A stretch of 64,000 bases of DNA from Desulforhabdus sp. TSK (lineage in GTDB: Bacteria > Desulfobacterota > Syntrophobacteria > Syntrophobacterales > Syntrophobacteraceae). The DNA lies in contig NZ_BQXM01000001.1 of assembly GCF_022836495.1 (NCBI RefSeq), positions 124,001 to 188,000 of the forward strand. Reading direction: 5' to 3'. Shown one piece after another: positions 8,263 to 16,185 of this stretch; position 1 is the first letter of the stretch, and every line of letters begins with the position of its first letter. The position numbers and the translations under genes were made by a program. The notes beneath the pieces were generated by a model. The model saw only the letters and a list, made by a program, of their open reading frames with translations. It had not been told where the DNA came from and did not search any database.

Positions 8263-8928
8263 TTAGGGCTTTGCCACGGGAAGTGCATACGTCACTTTTT
8301 GTCCATTGACTTTGATATAGCCGCGCTTCACCAGAGATTCGTAAACAGCATCGATCTCAGCGGCGGGTAATCCCTTGCCGCACTTTGCGTGAATGGTTCT
8401 TCGTAGAGTCTTTGGAGTGCGTGGCTTCGATGCTTTTCGCTTTATCAAGTCGTCCACTGCCACTTTGATCAAGTCATCGACCGAGGCTCGCACAGCAGTG
8501 GGTTTGACCTTGCCTTCACCGACCGCATCCTTTGTGTCAATTGCACTGACCGCAACCTTGCTGAAACAAGGCATATCCTCAATCGCAGCTGAGCGGACAG
8601 AGAAGACTTTCCTGGCCTTCAGATGCTGGATGAGCGGATCAAATCCTGTGTCTTTTGAAATAATGTGAAAGAATCCCGACGGGTCAGTTGACGCCAAAAT
8701 GCCAAGATAGTAGGCAATATGAAAATCAAGCGCATTTGCTCCGGACGTTTCGAGAACGATGTATTCCGCACGGCTACCAAGTTCCTGCATTGCCAGAACA
8801 AACTCAACAGGAAGTCTCGTATTCTTTGGGCCGAGGAATACCCGCACCTGGAAGTGTTCGCCCTTTAAAAGAGCGAGAGACTTCACTTGGACGTTTTCAT
8901 AATCGATGAGAACGTAGTTCATCTTCAC
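8263..8928 (-). CDS. PIN/NYN-like domain protein
   Basis: A 221-residue protein whose first 110 residues look like a PIN-fold (NYN-type) nuclease: LIDYENV at 7-13, ALDFHIAYYLG with Asp68, and SKDTGFDPLI with Asp93 and Asp97. Together with Asp9 these form the acidic set expected for metal-dependent RNA cleavage. The C-terminal half is a Lys-rich linker with the repeat VDDLIK, then a small winged-helix-like end (ctr. residues 165-215). Start is GTG 8928 with GGAAAG upstream, or ATG 8922. RNA cleavage is inferred from the family; the cellular substrate is unknown. Nearest genes are a toxin-antitoxin pair and mobile remnants. Confidence 0.75.
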   Translation of the reverse strand: MKMNYVLIDYENVQVKSLALLKGEHFQVRVFLGPKNTRLPVEFVLAMQELGSRAEYIVLETSGANALDFHIAYYLGILASTDPSGFFHIISKDTGFDPLIQHLKARKVFSVRSAAIEDMPCFSKVAVSAIDTKDAVGEGKVKPTAVRASVDDLIKVAVDDLIKRKASKPRTPKTLRRTIHAKCGKGLPAAEIDAVYESLVKRGYIKVNGQKVTYALPVAKP

Positions 8929-8979
8929 GTCTTGCTTTCCCTATCCTTATGACTGACTGCTTTCAGCCCTAACATGTAG

Positions 8980-9050
8980 GATTGTATGGGGAGTGAGGGC
9001 TCTTTCGCATTTTCCCATACAGACGATCTTTCCTCATTCCCCATACAATC
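8980..9050. repeat. Hairpin element with 19-bp arms
   Basis: GATTGTATGGGGAGTGAGG (8980-8998) pairs with 9032-9050 with a single mismatch that would still be G-U in RNA. The 33-base loop contains a further partial copy (TCCCATAC). It lies upstream of the PIN-like gene; a small frame on the minus strand through it (8925-9149) has no recognisable content. Confidence 0.6.
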
Positions 9051-9240
9051 TTGTTGAAATATGTCGCTTCGCCCAGGAGCTATGGGGATTGAATAGTTTT
9101 TTCTCTTGTCGGCGGCGATCTTTCTCGTCTTGAAAGATTCCTGGATCAACCGGAGGGCTTAAAGACCACCAAGAAGCGGTTCAACTCGATATATGACAAT
9201 TCGTGGAGTGGCCATGGAAAAAAGGGCGGTCCCGGCAATG

Positions 9241-9420
9241 TGATTGCATCCTACCTATTATTTGGACTTCTGCGAAAAGTATCACTTCCCCAGTGCAGAC
9301 CGACAGCATTCCCCATTTTCTCGGCAAATTCCAGGCGAAGAAGCAAACGGAGGCGCAACAGCAGGCGCTCCACGCTATCACGCTCCATTACGAGCTTCTT
9401 CAGGACTGGGTACCCGGAAG
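9241..9420 (+). pseudogene. Remnant of integron-integrase-like tyrosine recombinase
   Basis: Two adjoining frames together read like the N-terminal SAM-like domain of integron integrases: frame one gives YYLDFCEKYHFPSADRQ (9256-9306) and the next frame gives SIPHFLGKFQAKKQTEA then QQQALHAITLHYELLQDW (9307-9415). One frameshift near 9300-9306 separates them, and no catalytic domain (R..HxxR..Y) follows. So only about 55 residues of a gene of more than 300 remain. The assignment is by recall of the family N-terminus; a related XerC-like recombinase is the alternative. Confidence 0.6.
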
Positions 9421-9514
9421 CCTGTTTTGTTCGCCTCAAGAAAGGGTAGCTCACGGAAAAAGCACGAAGGAATTCCGTCCTCCGACCGAGCCTTCGCTCA
9501 AGCGGGAGAATGGA

Positions 9515-9558
9515 GCGGTTCAAGGAGAGCGCACGGACGGGCACTCTCCTTGAACCGC
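9515..9558. repeat. Perfect 15-bp hairpin
   Basis: GCGGTTCAAGGAGAG (9515-9529) and its exact complement (9544-9558) flank a 14-base loop. It lies about 100 bases after the integrase-like remnant. There is no T-tract. It does not show the R/Y core sites of an attC recombination site. Confidence 0.6.
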
Positions 9559-9861
9559 TTCGACCGGATATCTCGACTCCTCGTAGGGCCATCCTGTCAC
9601 ACGGAATTTCCAGGGAAAGCGGAGTATGCTGGGCTGTCCGAATTTTCTCTGCGTCGAGACAAACGCCCATGATGAGAGTGCCCGGAATGGAACTGATGCT
9701 TTCACTGGTGAGGAGCGGACGTGCAGGCATCAGCGTGGGGCTTTCGGGCGTTCCGAGAAGTCGATTCGCTCTGCTGGTTGGATTCGGATGCTGGCGCAGC
9801 TCTCTTTCACCCATTCAGAGACCGGCGGACAGTCGCGAGCAAGGAGATCGAATATAAAATC
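9559..9861. other. Non-coding stretch, nothing recognised
   Basis: Several overlapping frames exist on both strands (for example a 187-residue frame on the minus strand to 9814), but none has a ribosome site or a family pattern I recognise, and they run through the 9515 hairpin. Probably decayed sequence linked to the integrase remnant. Confidence 0.4.
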
Positions 9862-11073
9862 TTACCGGAGGAGTTGAACTTCGACGATTGATCCTTCCCG
9901 GAGGCAATCCTGTCCTTCGGGGATACGCACGATCGCCGCAGCCTTCACAATGGAGCTCAAGCGGCTGCGCTTGCTCATGGGATGAAAGTACGGCAAGGCC
10001 TCGGTGGATTCCAGGGTGCCGAAGAAGAAATCGGTCCAGTCGGGGTCGCTCTCCCTGATGTCGAAGGCAAGCCTGGCGTTCAATCTGGGCAGCTCCGGAT
10101 TTGCATGGCCGCCCAGGGAGAGGATCCCGGGCAAAGCAATCTGCAGGAAGCCCATCAAATTGGAAGGGGGGCCTCCGGCCAGGATGAATACCGGTTTCTG
10201 CTCCAGCAGGCCGAAACCGATTGCCTTGCCGGGGCCTACCCGAATCCGGTGAAACACCTTCCTCCAGCCAAGCTCGTCCAGGACCTCGCCCACCATGTCA
10301 CGGTCTCCCGTCCATGCCCCGCCGCTGGTGATGACGGCGTCTGTTTCTTCCGAAAGGATTTTGATGACATTGAACAGGGCTTCATGATCGTCCCTGGCAG
10401 TGGCCAGCCGGGTCTTCATGCCATAGCGACGGCACCATCCGGCCACCGTGATGATATTGCTTGCGTAGAGCTTGCCTTCCCCCAGGGGTTTTCCCGGTTC
10501 AACGATCTCGTCCCCTGTTCCGATAATTCCCACGACAGGATTTCTGAATACCGGGATCCTGTCGTGCCCGGCAGCCGCAAGGAGGCCTGCCATGATGGGC
10601 GATATTTCCCGGCCTCTTTCGAGGATACGCCGGCCGGACGCCACGTCGCTGCCGCGCCTCAGGATATTCCTGGGCTCTGCAGAAGCTTCTATCACAACCT
10701 CCGAGTCGGCCGCTTTCACGAATTCCTCGGCCACGACGGCATCAGCACCTGTCGGGATGCGGGATCCTGTCAGTACCTTGATCGCTGTTCCCGGTTTGAG
10801 TGAAATATCCTTTTGCTCCCCTGCCGCCAAGGAGCCCAGGAGCCGCAGGCGGACCGGCTTTTCAGCCGTTGCATGCGCCACTTCGTGCGACAGCACGGCG
10901 TAGCCGTCTTTTCGAGAGGAATCCATGGAAGGTGAATCCACTAGGGCATAGAGGTCCGAAGCCGCCACGCGGTCGATGCTCTCCACGAGGGCAACCTCTT
11001 CGGCAGCGAGAGGTTTTATCTCCTCCAGGGTCAGGCTCAACGCTTCTTTCAGGCCGAGTGACATCCGTAGCAT
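9862..11073 (-). CDS. moeA: Molybdopterin molybdenumtransferase MoeA
   Basis: MoeA inserts molybdate (or tungstate) into adenylylated molybdopterin in the cytosol. The 403-residue protein shows the expected order: N-terminal SxDGYAV block (SSRKDGYAVLS), GTAIKVLTGSRIPTGADAVV, the MoCF domain with GTGDEIVEPG and SGGAWTGDRDMV, and a C-terminal beta domain. Odd point: the usual PGNPVS motif reads AGGPPSNLMGF, and SGGVSxGDxD reads SGGAWTGDRD. A GAGGAG ribosome site precedes ATG 11073. No other Mo-cofactor gene is nearby. A paralogue or MoeA-like subfamily is possible. Confidence 0.9.
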   Translation of the reverse strand: MLRMSLGLKEALSLTLEEIKPLAAEEVALVESIDRVAASDLYALVDSPSMDSSRKDGYAVLSHEVAHATAEKPVRLRLLGSLAAGEQKDISLKPGTAIKVLTGSRIPTGADAVVAEEFVKAADSEVVIEASAEPRNILRRGSDVASGRRILERGREISPIMAGLLAAAGHDRIPVFRNPVVGIIGTGDEIVEPGKPLGEGKLYASNIITVAGWCRRYGMKTRLATARDDHEALFNVIKILSEETDAVITSGGAWTGDRDMVGEVLDELGWRKVFHRIRVGPGKAIGFGLLEQKPVFILAGGPPSNLMGFLQIALPGILSLGGHANPELPRLNARLAFDIRESDPDWTDFFFGTLESTEALPYFHPMSKRSRLSSIVKAAAIVRIPEGQDCLREGSIVEVQLLR

Positions 11074-11168
11074 GGAAGGCTCCTCATAAAAATAACGGCC
11101 TCAATGTTGACAAGGGTTGGATATATGGCAACTCCAAAGAAATAACCTCCCAAAGGTTAGCTTGCTTT

Positions 11169-11240
11169 GTAGGAGCGGCTTCCAGCCGCGACCAAGCGCA
11201 TGGCGGCTTCTCCGATGTCGCGGCTGGAAGCCGCTCCTAC
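11169..11240. repeat. REP-type palindrome, family A copy 1
   Basis: Two perfect 24-bp arms, beginning GTAGGAGCGGCTTCCAGCCG, face each other across a 24-base spacer. Each arm is itself a small hairpin (CGGCT..AGCCG). Near-identical copies are at 30164-30232 and 41014-41083. It lies in the gap between moeA and the 5'-nucleotidase gene. Confidence 0.85.
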
Positions 11241-11295
11241 AGTTCTGGTACCCTATTATTTGCGAGCTGCCTATATGGGGGCATCCGGGCGCCGG

Positions 11296-12990
11296 TCATG
11301 GACGAATGGGGCCGCCATGGTGTGGAATTTTCGTTTCAGTCCGTCCAATACGGTTTTCAATGGCCGCGGTGAAAGGCTGTGGCAAATGCCTGATGTGGGA
11401 GACCAGGACATCGATGTCTTCTGCCTCCATCACCGTGCCGAAGCCTTCTCTGAAGACCGTGAAATCGTCACCGCCCTCGGCGAGAAAGCTGTTGACCGTC
11501 ACCGTATAGGTCGCTTCCCTGTCGATGGGAATACCGTTTTTCATGACCGTCGAAACCGTTCCGGGTACTCCGGGGCCATTGTCGGTCCAACGGTAGGAAA
11601 GCCCTGAAATTTGCAGCATCCTGGGGGGCGATGGGTTCTCCCACTGCTGCGCGAGAAGATCGTAGATCTGCCGGCCCGTCAGGGTCATCCTGACCAGACG
11701 GTTGCCGAAGGGCTGTACGGAAAACAGCGTGCCCCAGCTGACCGCTCCCGCTGGAATGTTGGCGCGTATTCCACCCGGATTCATGAAGGCAAAATCCGTC
11801 CCGCCGTAACGTCGCAGAGCGTCTGCGATGAGGTTTCCCAAGGGCGATTCCCCCGCGGGACTCTGGAGGCGGACAATGTCATGCGCCGCCGTGCCAATGA
11901 CGGCATTCACCTTGTCCTGAACCGCTGCATCGGCGGCTGCCACCAGTGCTGCAGCCTCTCGGTCCGGTTTGAGGCCCGCCCCGGTGTCCCCCCAGGTCAT
12001 GGACACAGACGCTGTTTTTTTGACGATCTCCCCGCTGCGCGGGTCGATTTCCAGGTCGATGTCTGCGTAAGCAACACCGGCGGAGTAAGCCTGGGTCACG
12101 AGGACCGGCTTGCCGGCGGCATTGTTCACGGTGGTGTTGGTCAACTGGTGGGTATGCCCGGAAATCACCACGTCGATCTCCCCATCCAACCGTCCGACAA
12201 TGCCGTTGACTGCATCTCCACCCTGGTGGATCACGGCCACAATGGCCTTGATGCCCTTGGTCTTGATGTCGCGAACGCAGCGGTTGATGGCGTCCGCTTC
12301 ATCGATGAAGCGCAGGCTCTCGACTCCAGAGGGCGAAACCATGCTCGGAGCTTCCTTCAAGACCGCCCCGATAAAAGCGATGCGGGCCTTTCCGACCTTT
12401 TTGACAACGTAAGGGTGGAGGAGCGTCTCGTTGGTATTGACGTCGATGACGTTGGCGGCCAGGCAAGGATAGTGGGCTCCGGTGTAGGGAAACTCGAGAA
12501 AGGGACCGTCGACGTGATTGCCGCCATCCAGCATCCGCTGGAGCTCAGCAAGGCCTTCGTCAAATTCGTGGTTGCCGACCGTGGCCACCAGATTGCACCG
12601 TTCGCTCATGCGGTTGGAGCAATGGCGATTGGCCAGGGAGCTCAGGAACATAACGGACGGTTCATCCTGAAGAAGCGCCGAGTTGGCCGGAGAGGCGCCC
12701 ACGAGATCGCCGGCGCTCACGATAAGAGTGCGGTCTTTCATGCCGGTCTGGGCTTTCCTCAGGTAGGCCGCCAGGACCGCGGCGCCGCCGATGGGGCGCC
12801 CGTTGAAGGTCCTGGGGGACAACTGTCCGTGAAAGTCGTTGAAAGCCAGGACCTTCACCTGCAGGTTTTTCTGGGATGCTGCGGGCAAAACGCCGGCAAA
12901 ACCGGATAGGGGAAGCATCACCAGCAGGGTGAGGAGGGGGGCCAGGAGCAGAAAAGGGGTACGACGTCCCCGAAAAAATCGCGTCTTCAT
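11296..12990 (-). CDS. Exported 5'-nucleotidase/metallophosphatase (UshA family)
   Basis: A 564-residue periplasmic phosphoesterase. A signal peptide covers residues 1-33 (basic start, long hydrophobic run, then GFAG). The calcineurin-like metal site is visible: FNDFHGQL at 50-57, SAGDLVGAS, TVGNHEFDEG, VIHQGG and SGHTHQ. The C-terminal UshA substrate domain follows from about residue 365 (SPLGNLIADALRR, FMNPGGIRANI, FSVQPFGNRLV, EGGDDFTVF). It dephosphorylates nucleotides or UDP-sugars outside the cell. Its start overlaps the upstream small gene by 4 bases (ATGA), so they form one operon. Confidence 0.92.
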   Translation of the reverse strand: MKTRFFRGRRTPFLLLAPLLTLLVMLPLSGFAGVLPAASQKNLQVKVLAFNDFHGQLSPRTFNGRPIGGAAVLAAYLRKAQTGMKDRTLIVSAGDLVGASPANSALLQDEPSVMFLSSLANRHCSNRMSERCNLVATVGNHEFDEGLAELQRMLDGGNHVDGPFLEFPYTGAHYPCLAANVIDVNTNETLLHPYVVKKVGKARIAFIGAVLKEAPSMVSPSGVESLRFIDEADAINRCVRDIKTKGIKAIVAVIHQGGDAVNGIVGRLDGEIDVVISGHTHQLTNTTVNNAAGKPVLVTQAYSAGVAYADIDLEIDPRSGEIVKKTASVSMTWGDTGAGLKPDREAAALVAAADAAVQDKVNAVIGTAAHDIVRLQSPAGESPLGNLIADALRRYGGTDFAFMNPGGIRANIPAGAVSWGTLFSVQPFGNRLVRMTLTGRQIYDLLAQQWENPSPPRMLQISGLSYRWTDNGPGVPGTVSTVMKNGIPIDREATYTVTVNSFLAEGGDDFTVFREGFGTVMEAEDIDVLVSHIRHLPQPFTAAIENRIGRTETKIPHHGGPIRP

Positions 12991-13295
12991 TTAAGCAGCT
13001 CGTTGTCGTTGGACGACCGCAGCAGAAGCTCCTGTGTCCGCTGCTCTGTCCCTTCATGAAACACCAGATGAACTCGGTGGAGGTGCAGCGGGCGATCAAA
13101 CAGGAGGCGGACGGTTTGCAATCCAGGCTCCGAAGCCTGCCAGCCGCGTTCGGGGCCGGGCTTCAAGGCAGATTCTACCGGGCGTGAGGCGTCTTCGGAG
13201 GTGAGATCCATCTGGGCCAGGCCTTCCAGGTCCAGCCAGCTTCCATCGAGGGAACGGACGTCTTGCGGGTCCGAGGCGATGATGCCTTTGCGCAT
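12987..13295 (-). CDS. Conserved small protein of unknown function
   Basis: A 102-residue protein with a good AGGAGG ribosome site before ATG 13295. It has no signal peptide. The pattern SDPQDVRSLDGSWLDLEGLAQ, then SEPGLQTVRLLFDRPLHLHRVHLVFHE and RTQELLLR, resembles a small conserved family in proteobacteria that I recall without a function; the second half looks like a beta-sandwich strand set. It is translationally coupled to the exported 5'-nucleotidase. Confidence 0.75.
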   Translation of the reverse strand: MRKGIIASDPQDVRSLDGSWLDLEGLAQMDLTSEDASRPVESALKPGPERGWQASEPGLQTVRLLFDRPLHLHRVHLVFHEGTEQRTQELLLRSSNDNELLK

Positions 13296-13685
13296 GGATG
13301 GCCTCCTATGGCAAATGAAAGCTAAAGGGGTTGTTTCAAGGCTGCCGGCTCCTGCAGCGCCGCTGCCCTCAGGAACGGGGGGCTGGTTGTCTTTTCCCTC
13401 TTATTCCTTTCGATTATAGGCCTGGATGCTTCAATGGCAACTGTATTCTGCCCATTTGTGTGGGCAGCGGTACTACGGACGGCTAATAAACAGTGTCCTT
13501 TCAGCAGAAGGGAGAAGTCGTACCCTCTCACTGCCCGCCGGAAATCGCCGCGAAAAGATTCTTGACACTCCTATGGACAGGTGCTACGCGAAAACGACTG
13601 AAACGCAATTCCCTAATCATTGTCGCTTGTACCTGAATTGGATGTCATCCCCCATGCCTATCGTTCCGCCTGCGAGGAGCCTGGA
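13296..13685. other. Intergenic region between divergent genes
   Basis: About 390 bases with no supported gene. It must hold the promoters of the nucleotidase operon (minus) and of the methyltransferase (plus). One small hairpin CTGCCCA/TGGGCAG is at about 13455-13474. No clear promoter boxes were found. Confidence 0.5.
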
Positions 13686-14624
13686 ATGAAGAAAAAATTG
13701 CTCCCCGTTCTGATCTGCCCCTCCTGTCTGCCCAACGAATATCCGCTGGCGGAGCACATCGAGGAAGAGCTCGGCGAAGACATTGTCCAAGGGCTTCTGA
13801 GCTGCCAGGAGTGCGGCGGGGCCTATCCCATACGGAATGGTGTCGCGTTTCTGGACCCGGCATCGGCGGGAGAGAAAGGGACCCAGTCCCGCTATGAAAG
13901 CCCTCGCGTCCTCTCTTCGTATCTCTGGAGTCATTTTGGTGACCTTCTCGGAGATGCGGAGGCGTCGGATGCCTATGCACGGTGGGCGGGCCTGATGGAA
14001 GGGACGTCGGGGATGTGTCTCGACATGGGCTGCGCTGTCGGGCGCTTTGCCTTTGAAATGAGTCTGAACAGTGACTTTGTTGTCGGCTTGGACAATTCGG
14101 CAACATTCATCCAAACGGCTCGGGAGCTCATGCTGCACCGAGAGCTCCGTTTTTCCCTGGTGCAGGAAGGGCTGTTGACGCGCGAGGTCGCTTTGCAGCT
14201 CCCTGAAGCCTGGAAGATGGACCGGGTAGAGCTCATCGTGGGAAATGCTCTGGCATTGCCCTTCCGTTCCCGGTCTTTTACGGCCCTGGCCGGGCTGAAC
14301 CTGGTGGACAAAGTACCCGTCCCCCTGAAGCATTTTGCTGAGATGAACCGAACAGCGATGGCGGAAGACGCCCAATTCCTCTTTTCAGATCCCTTTTCAT
14401 GGTCCGGGGACGCTGCGAAGGAAGAGGACTGGCTGGGAGGCAAGGAGACGGGTCCCTACCCGGGAAGAGGCATGGACAACGTCATTGCGCTCTTGAAAGG
14501 AGAGGGCGGCCGGCTCGTTCCCGGCTGGAAGATCCAGCAGACCGGCCATGTGTGGTGGAAGATTCGGACCCACTGCAATCACTTCGAGCTGATTCGGAGT
14601 CAGTTCATCAAGGCCGTTCGATAG
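13686..14624 (+). CDS. SAM-dependent methyltransferase with N-terminal Trm112-like zinc domain
   Basis: A 312-residue protein. Residues 8-55 form a Trm112-like segment with two Cys pairs (CPSC and CQEC) ending in YPIRNGVAFLDP. The class I methyltransferase fold follows: motif I LDMGCAVGRFAFEMS near 110-125, GLDNSATFI, then VGNALALPFRSRSFTALAG. Start ATG 13686 has GAGGAG at 13674-13679. Substrate unknown; a methyltransferase acting on a quinone, lipid or small molecule is as likely as RNA. It is first of three small plus-strand genes. Confidence 0.85.
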   Translation: MKKKLLPVLICPSCLPNEYPLAEHIEEELGEDIVQGLLSCQECGGAYPIRNGVAFLDPASAGEKGTQSRYESPRVLSSYLWSHFGDLLGDAEASDAYARWAGLMEGTSGMCLDMGCAVGRFAFEMSLNSDFVVGLDNSATFIQTARELMLHRELRFSLVQEGLLTREVALQLPEAWKMDRVELIVGNALALPFRSRSFTALAGLNLVDKVPVPLKHFAEMNRTAMAEDAQFLFSDPFSWSGDAAKEEDWLGGKETGPYPGRGMDNVIALLKGEGGRLVPGWKIQQTGHVWWKIRTHCNHFELIRSQFIKAVR

Positions 14625-14677
14625 GCGATGGCCCTCGGATTGATTTTCTCGTAACGCATCAAGCCATGGAGGATGAA

Positions 14678-14899
14678 ATGGCTGCGCACAGAGTTGTCGT
14701 TTTCAACCTGTTCCCCCTGGAAGTCGGGCAGAAGATTCGGATCGAGGGAGGACCCCGGGGTGGGGATTGGGAAGTGATCGGGTTGACGGACCGCAAGATG
14801 CGACTGCGATGCCCTGTCACCTTCAAGGAAGTGGAATGGGACCGTTTCTGCTGCCTGGCTCGGGAGCTTGAAAACGACGAGTGGCCCAGGCAGCATTGA
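14678..14899 (+). CDS. Small conserved hypothetical protein
   Basis: A 73-residue protein with start ATG 14678 supported by GGAGG at 14668-14672. It is beta-rich, with the run VGQKIRIEGGPRGGDWEVIGLTDRKMRLRCP broken only by charged residues, which suggests a small barrel (SH3- or KOW-like). No family name can be given. It lies between the methyltransferase and a zinc-finger protein. Confidence 0.7.
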   Translation: MAAHRVVVFNLFPLEVGQKIRIEGGPRGGDWEVIGLTDRKMRLRCPVTFKEVEWDRFCCLARELENDEWPRQH

Positions 14900-15003
14900 T
14901 GGGATCCCCTGAGAATGGGCAGGGTCGTTCCATGACTGATAGGTGCGCCGGGAGGCCCCTGCTCTTATCCGGTGCAAAGGCATACAGGGGTGCAGGAGAT
15001 GCC

Positions 15004-15210
15004 ATGCAGGATTCGACGAAGATGGAAGCCGGCGTTTTGAAAAAAGAGGATGGCGGGCAGTCCCGGCAAAGGTGCCCACGGTGCAACGGCACCGGTCTGG
15101 TGTGTGGACATGAGCCCGTCATAGGCCCCGGCAACTGTTGTGTCGACTTCGCCAACGCCGTCTGCCCCGAGTGCAAAGGGACGGGCAAGCACCGGGGAGA
15201 AAAGGAATAG
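15004..15210 (+). CDS. Small DnaJ-like zinc-finger protein
   Basis: A 68-residue protein with start ATG 15004 preceded by AGGAG at 14994-14998. It has two CxxCxGxG motifs, CPRCNGTG and CPECKGTG, as in the DnaJ cysteine-rich domain, separated by a CGHE and NCC segment. It lacks a J-domain. Likely a zinc-binding adaptor; role unknown. Confidence 0.72.
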   Translation: MQDSTKMEAGVLKKEDGGQSRQRCPRCNGTGLVCGHEPVIGPGNCCVDFANAVCPECKGTGKHRGEKE

Positions 15211-15216
15211 GGTCCG

Positions 15217-15333
15217 TCAGGACTTGGGATTCAGAAAGCCCTTGGCGAGGAGATAGGCCAGCACCTGCTCCGAGCATTCCCCGGGAAAGCATTCCGCCGT
15301 GTTGACGATGATTTCGGGATGGAGTGGAGGCTC
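15217..15333 (-). pseudogene. cysC: C-terminal remnant of adenylylsulfate (APS) kinase
   Basis: The minus strand reads EPPLHPEIIVNTAE then SEQVLAYLLAKGFL before a stop at 15217-15219, which matches the C-terminus of APS kinase (the HPEI-DT and QVLxYL elements). A stop codon lies directly upstream and nothing kinase-like follows to 15500. Only about 38 codons remain, so this is a deletion scar. The family call rests on this short tail. Confidence 0.6.
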
Positions 15334-15529
15334 TTAGAGAGCATCATTATAATGGGAAGGTCCCCTTCTTGACCCGGAAGGTGACAGGTCAGTGCCTGCT
15401 TCGACATGTATGACCAGGATGTTTGTCCGCTTCCTTTTTTGGGGACTCTTGCCGCAAAGTTCACACCGTGCACAGCACATCCAGATCGTGGAGAGTGCTG
15501 ACCTGTACCATGTCTGGCGGGAGAAGAAA

Positions 15530-16142
15530 ATGGCATTACGGTTTGGACTGTGTTGTATCTTCACTCAGGAGCCCATTCGATTCAGGGCGGCCACGGCAAA
15601 AGCTCTGTCCACTTTGAGCCGGCCCCGGCAGCTTGCAAAGCTCTCCGAGATCTGTCTCGCCAATGTCCAAAACCTCCTGGCCGCGGTCCAGACGGTTTCC
15701 CGCCTGGGGATCGGGGCCTTTCGTGTACTCTCTCCCATCTTCCCCCGCTTTACCCATCCCGAGGTAGGATACGGCCTCGACCAAGGATCTTTACCCGGTG
15801 GCGTGCGCATCGGGCATCCCCCTGGTGTACGATGTCCATCACCACCGTTGTCTTCCTGACGGTCTGTCCGTGGAGGAGGCCACTTCTCTGGCGGTGGAAA
15901 GCTGGGGGAGGGTCGGACGGGAGCCGTATTTTCACATCTCCTCGCCCATCCAGGGGTGGGATGGAAAAAATCCACGGAGGCATGCCGACTATATCGACGC
16001 CGCCGACTTTCCCCAGTCCTGGATGAAGCTTACGGCAACCATCGATGTGGAGGCCAAGGCCAAGGAAATGGCCGTCATGAAGCTCATGCGGGATCTTGGA
16101 GTTGCTCCTCTGGAGGCTCCGTCAAGGAATTCATCCTCCTGA
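15530..16142 (+). pseudogene. uvsE: UV-damage endonuclease UvsE, internally deleted
   Basis: Both ends of UvsE are present in different frames. From ATG 15530: RFGLCCIFTQEPIRFRAATA, then LAKLSEICLANVQNLL and FRVLSPIFPRFTHPEVGY, the N-terminal part. From about 15780 in another frame: DLYPVACASGIPLVYDVHHH, then PYFHISSPIQGW, HADYIDAADFP and DVEAKAKEMAVMKLMRDL to the stop at 16142, the C-terminal part. The middle 110-120 residues with most metal ligands are missing and the junction near 15775-15785 is out of frame, so repair activity is lost. Confidence 0.85.
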
Positions 16143-16185
16143 GAGTCAAACACATTGCCATCTCCACGGTCGGCGAGCCTCGGCG

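Noticed and set aside
8925-9149. 74-residue minus-strand frame upstream of the PIN-like gene
   Set aside because: It runs through the 8980-9050 hairpin and shows no family pattern or ribosome site.
9515-9558. attC site next to the integrase-like remnant
   Set aside because: The hairpin is perfectly symmetrical and lacks the GTTRRRY core sites and unpaired bases typical of attC.
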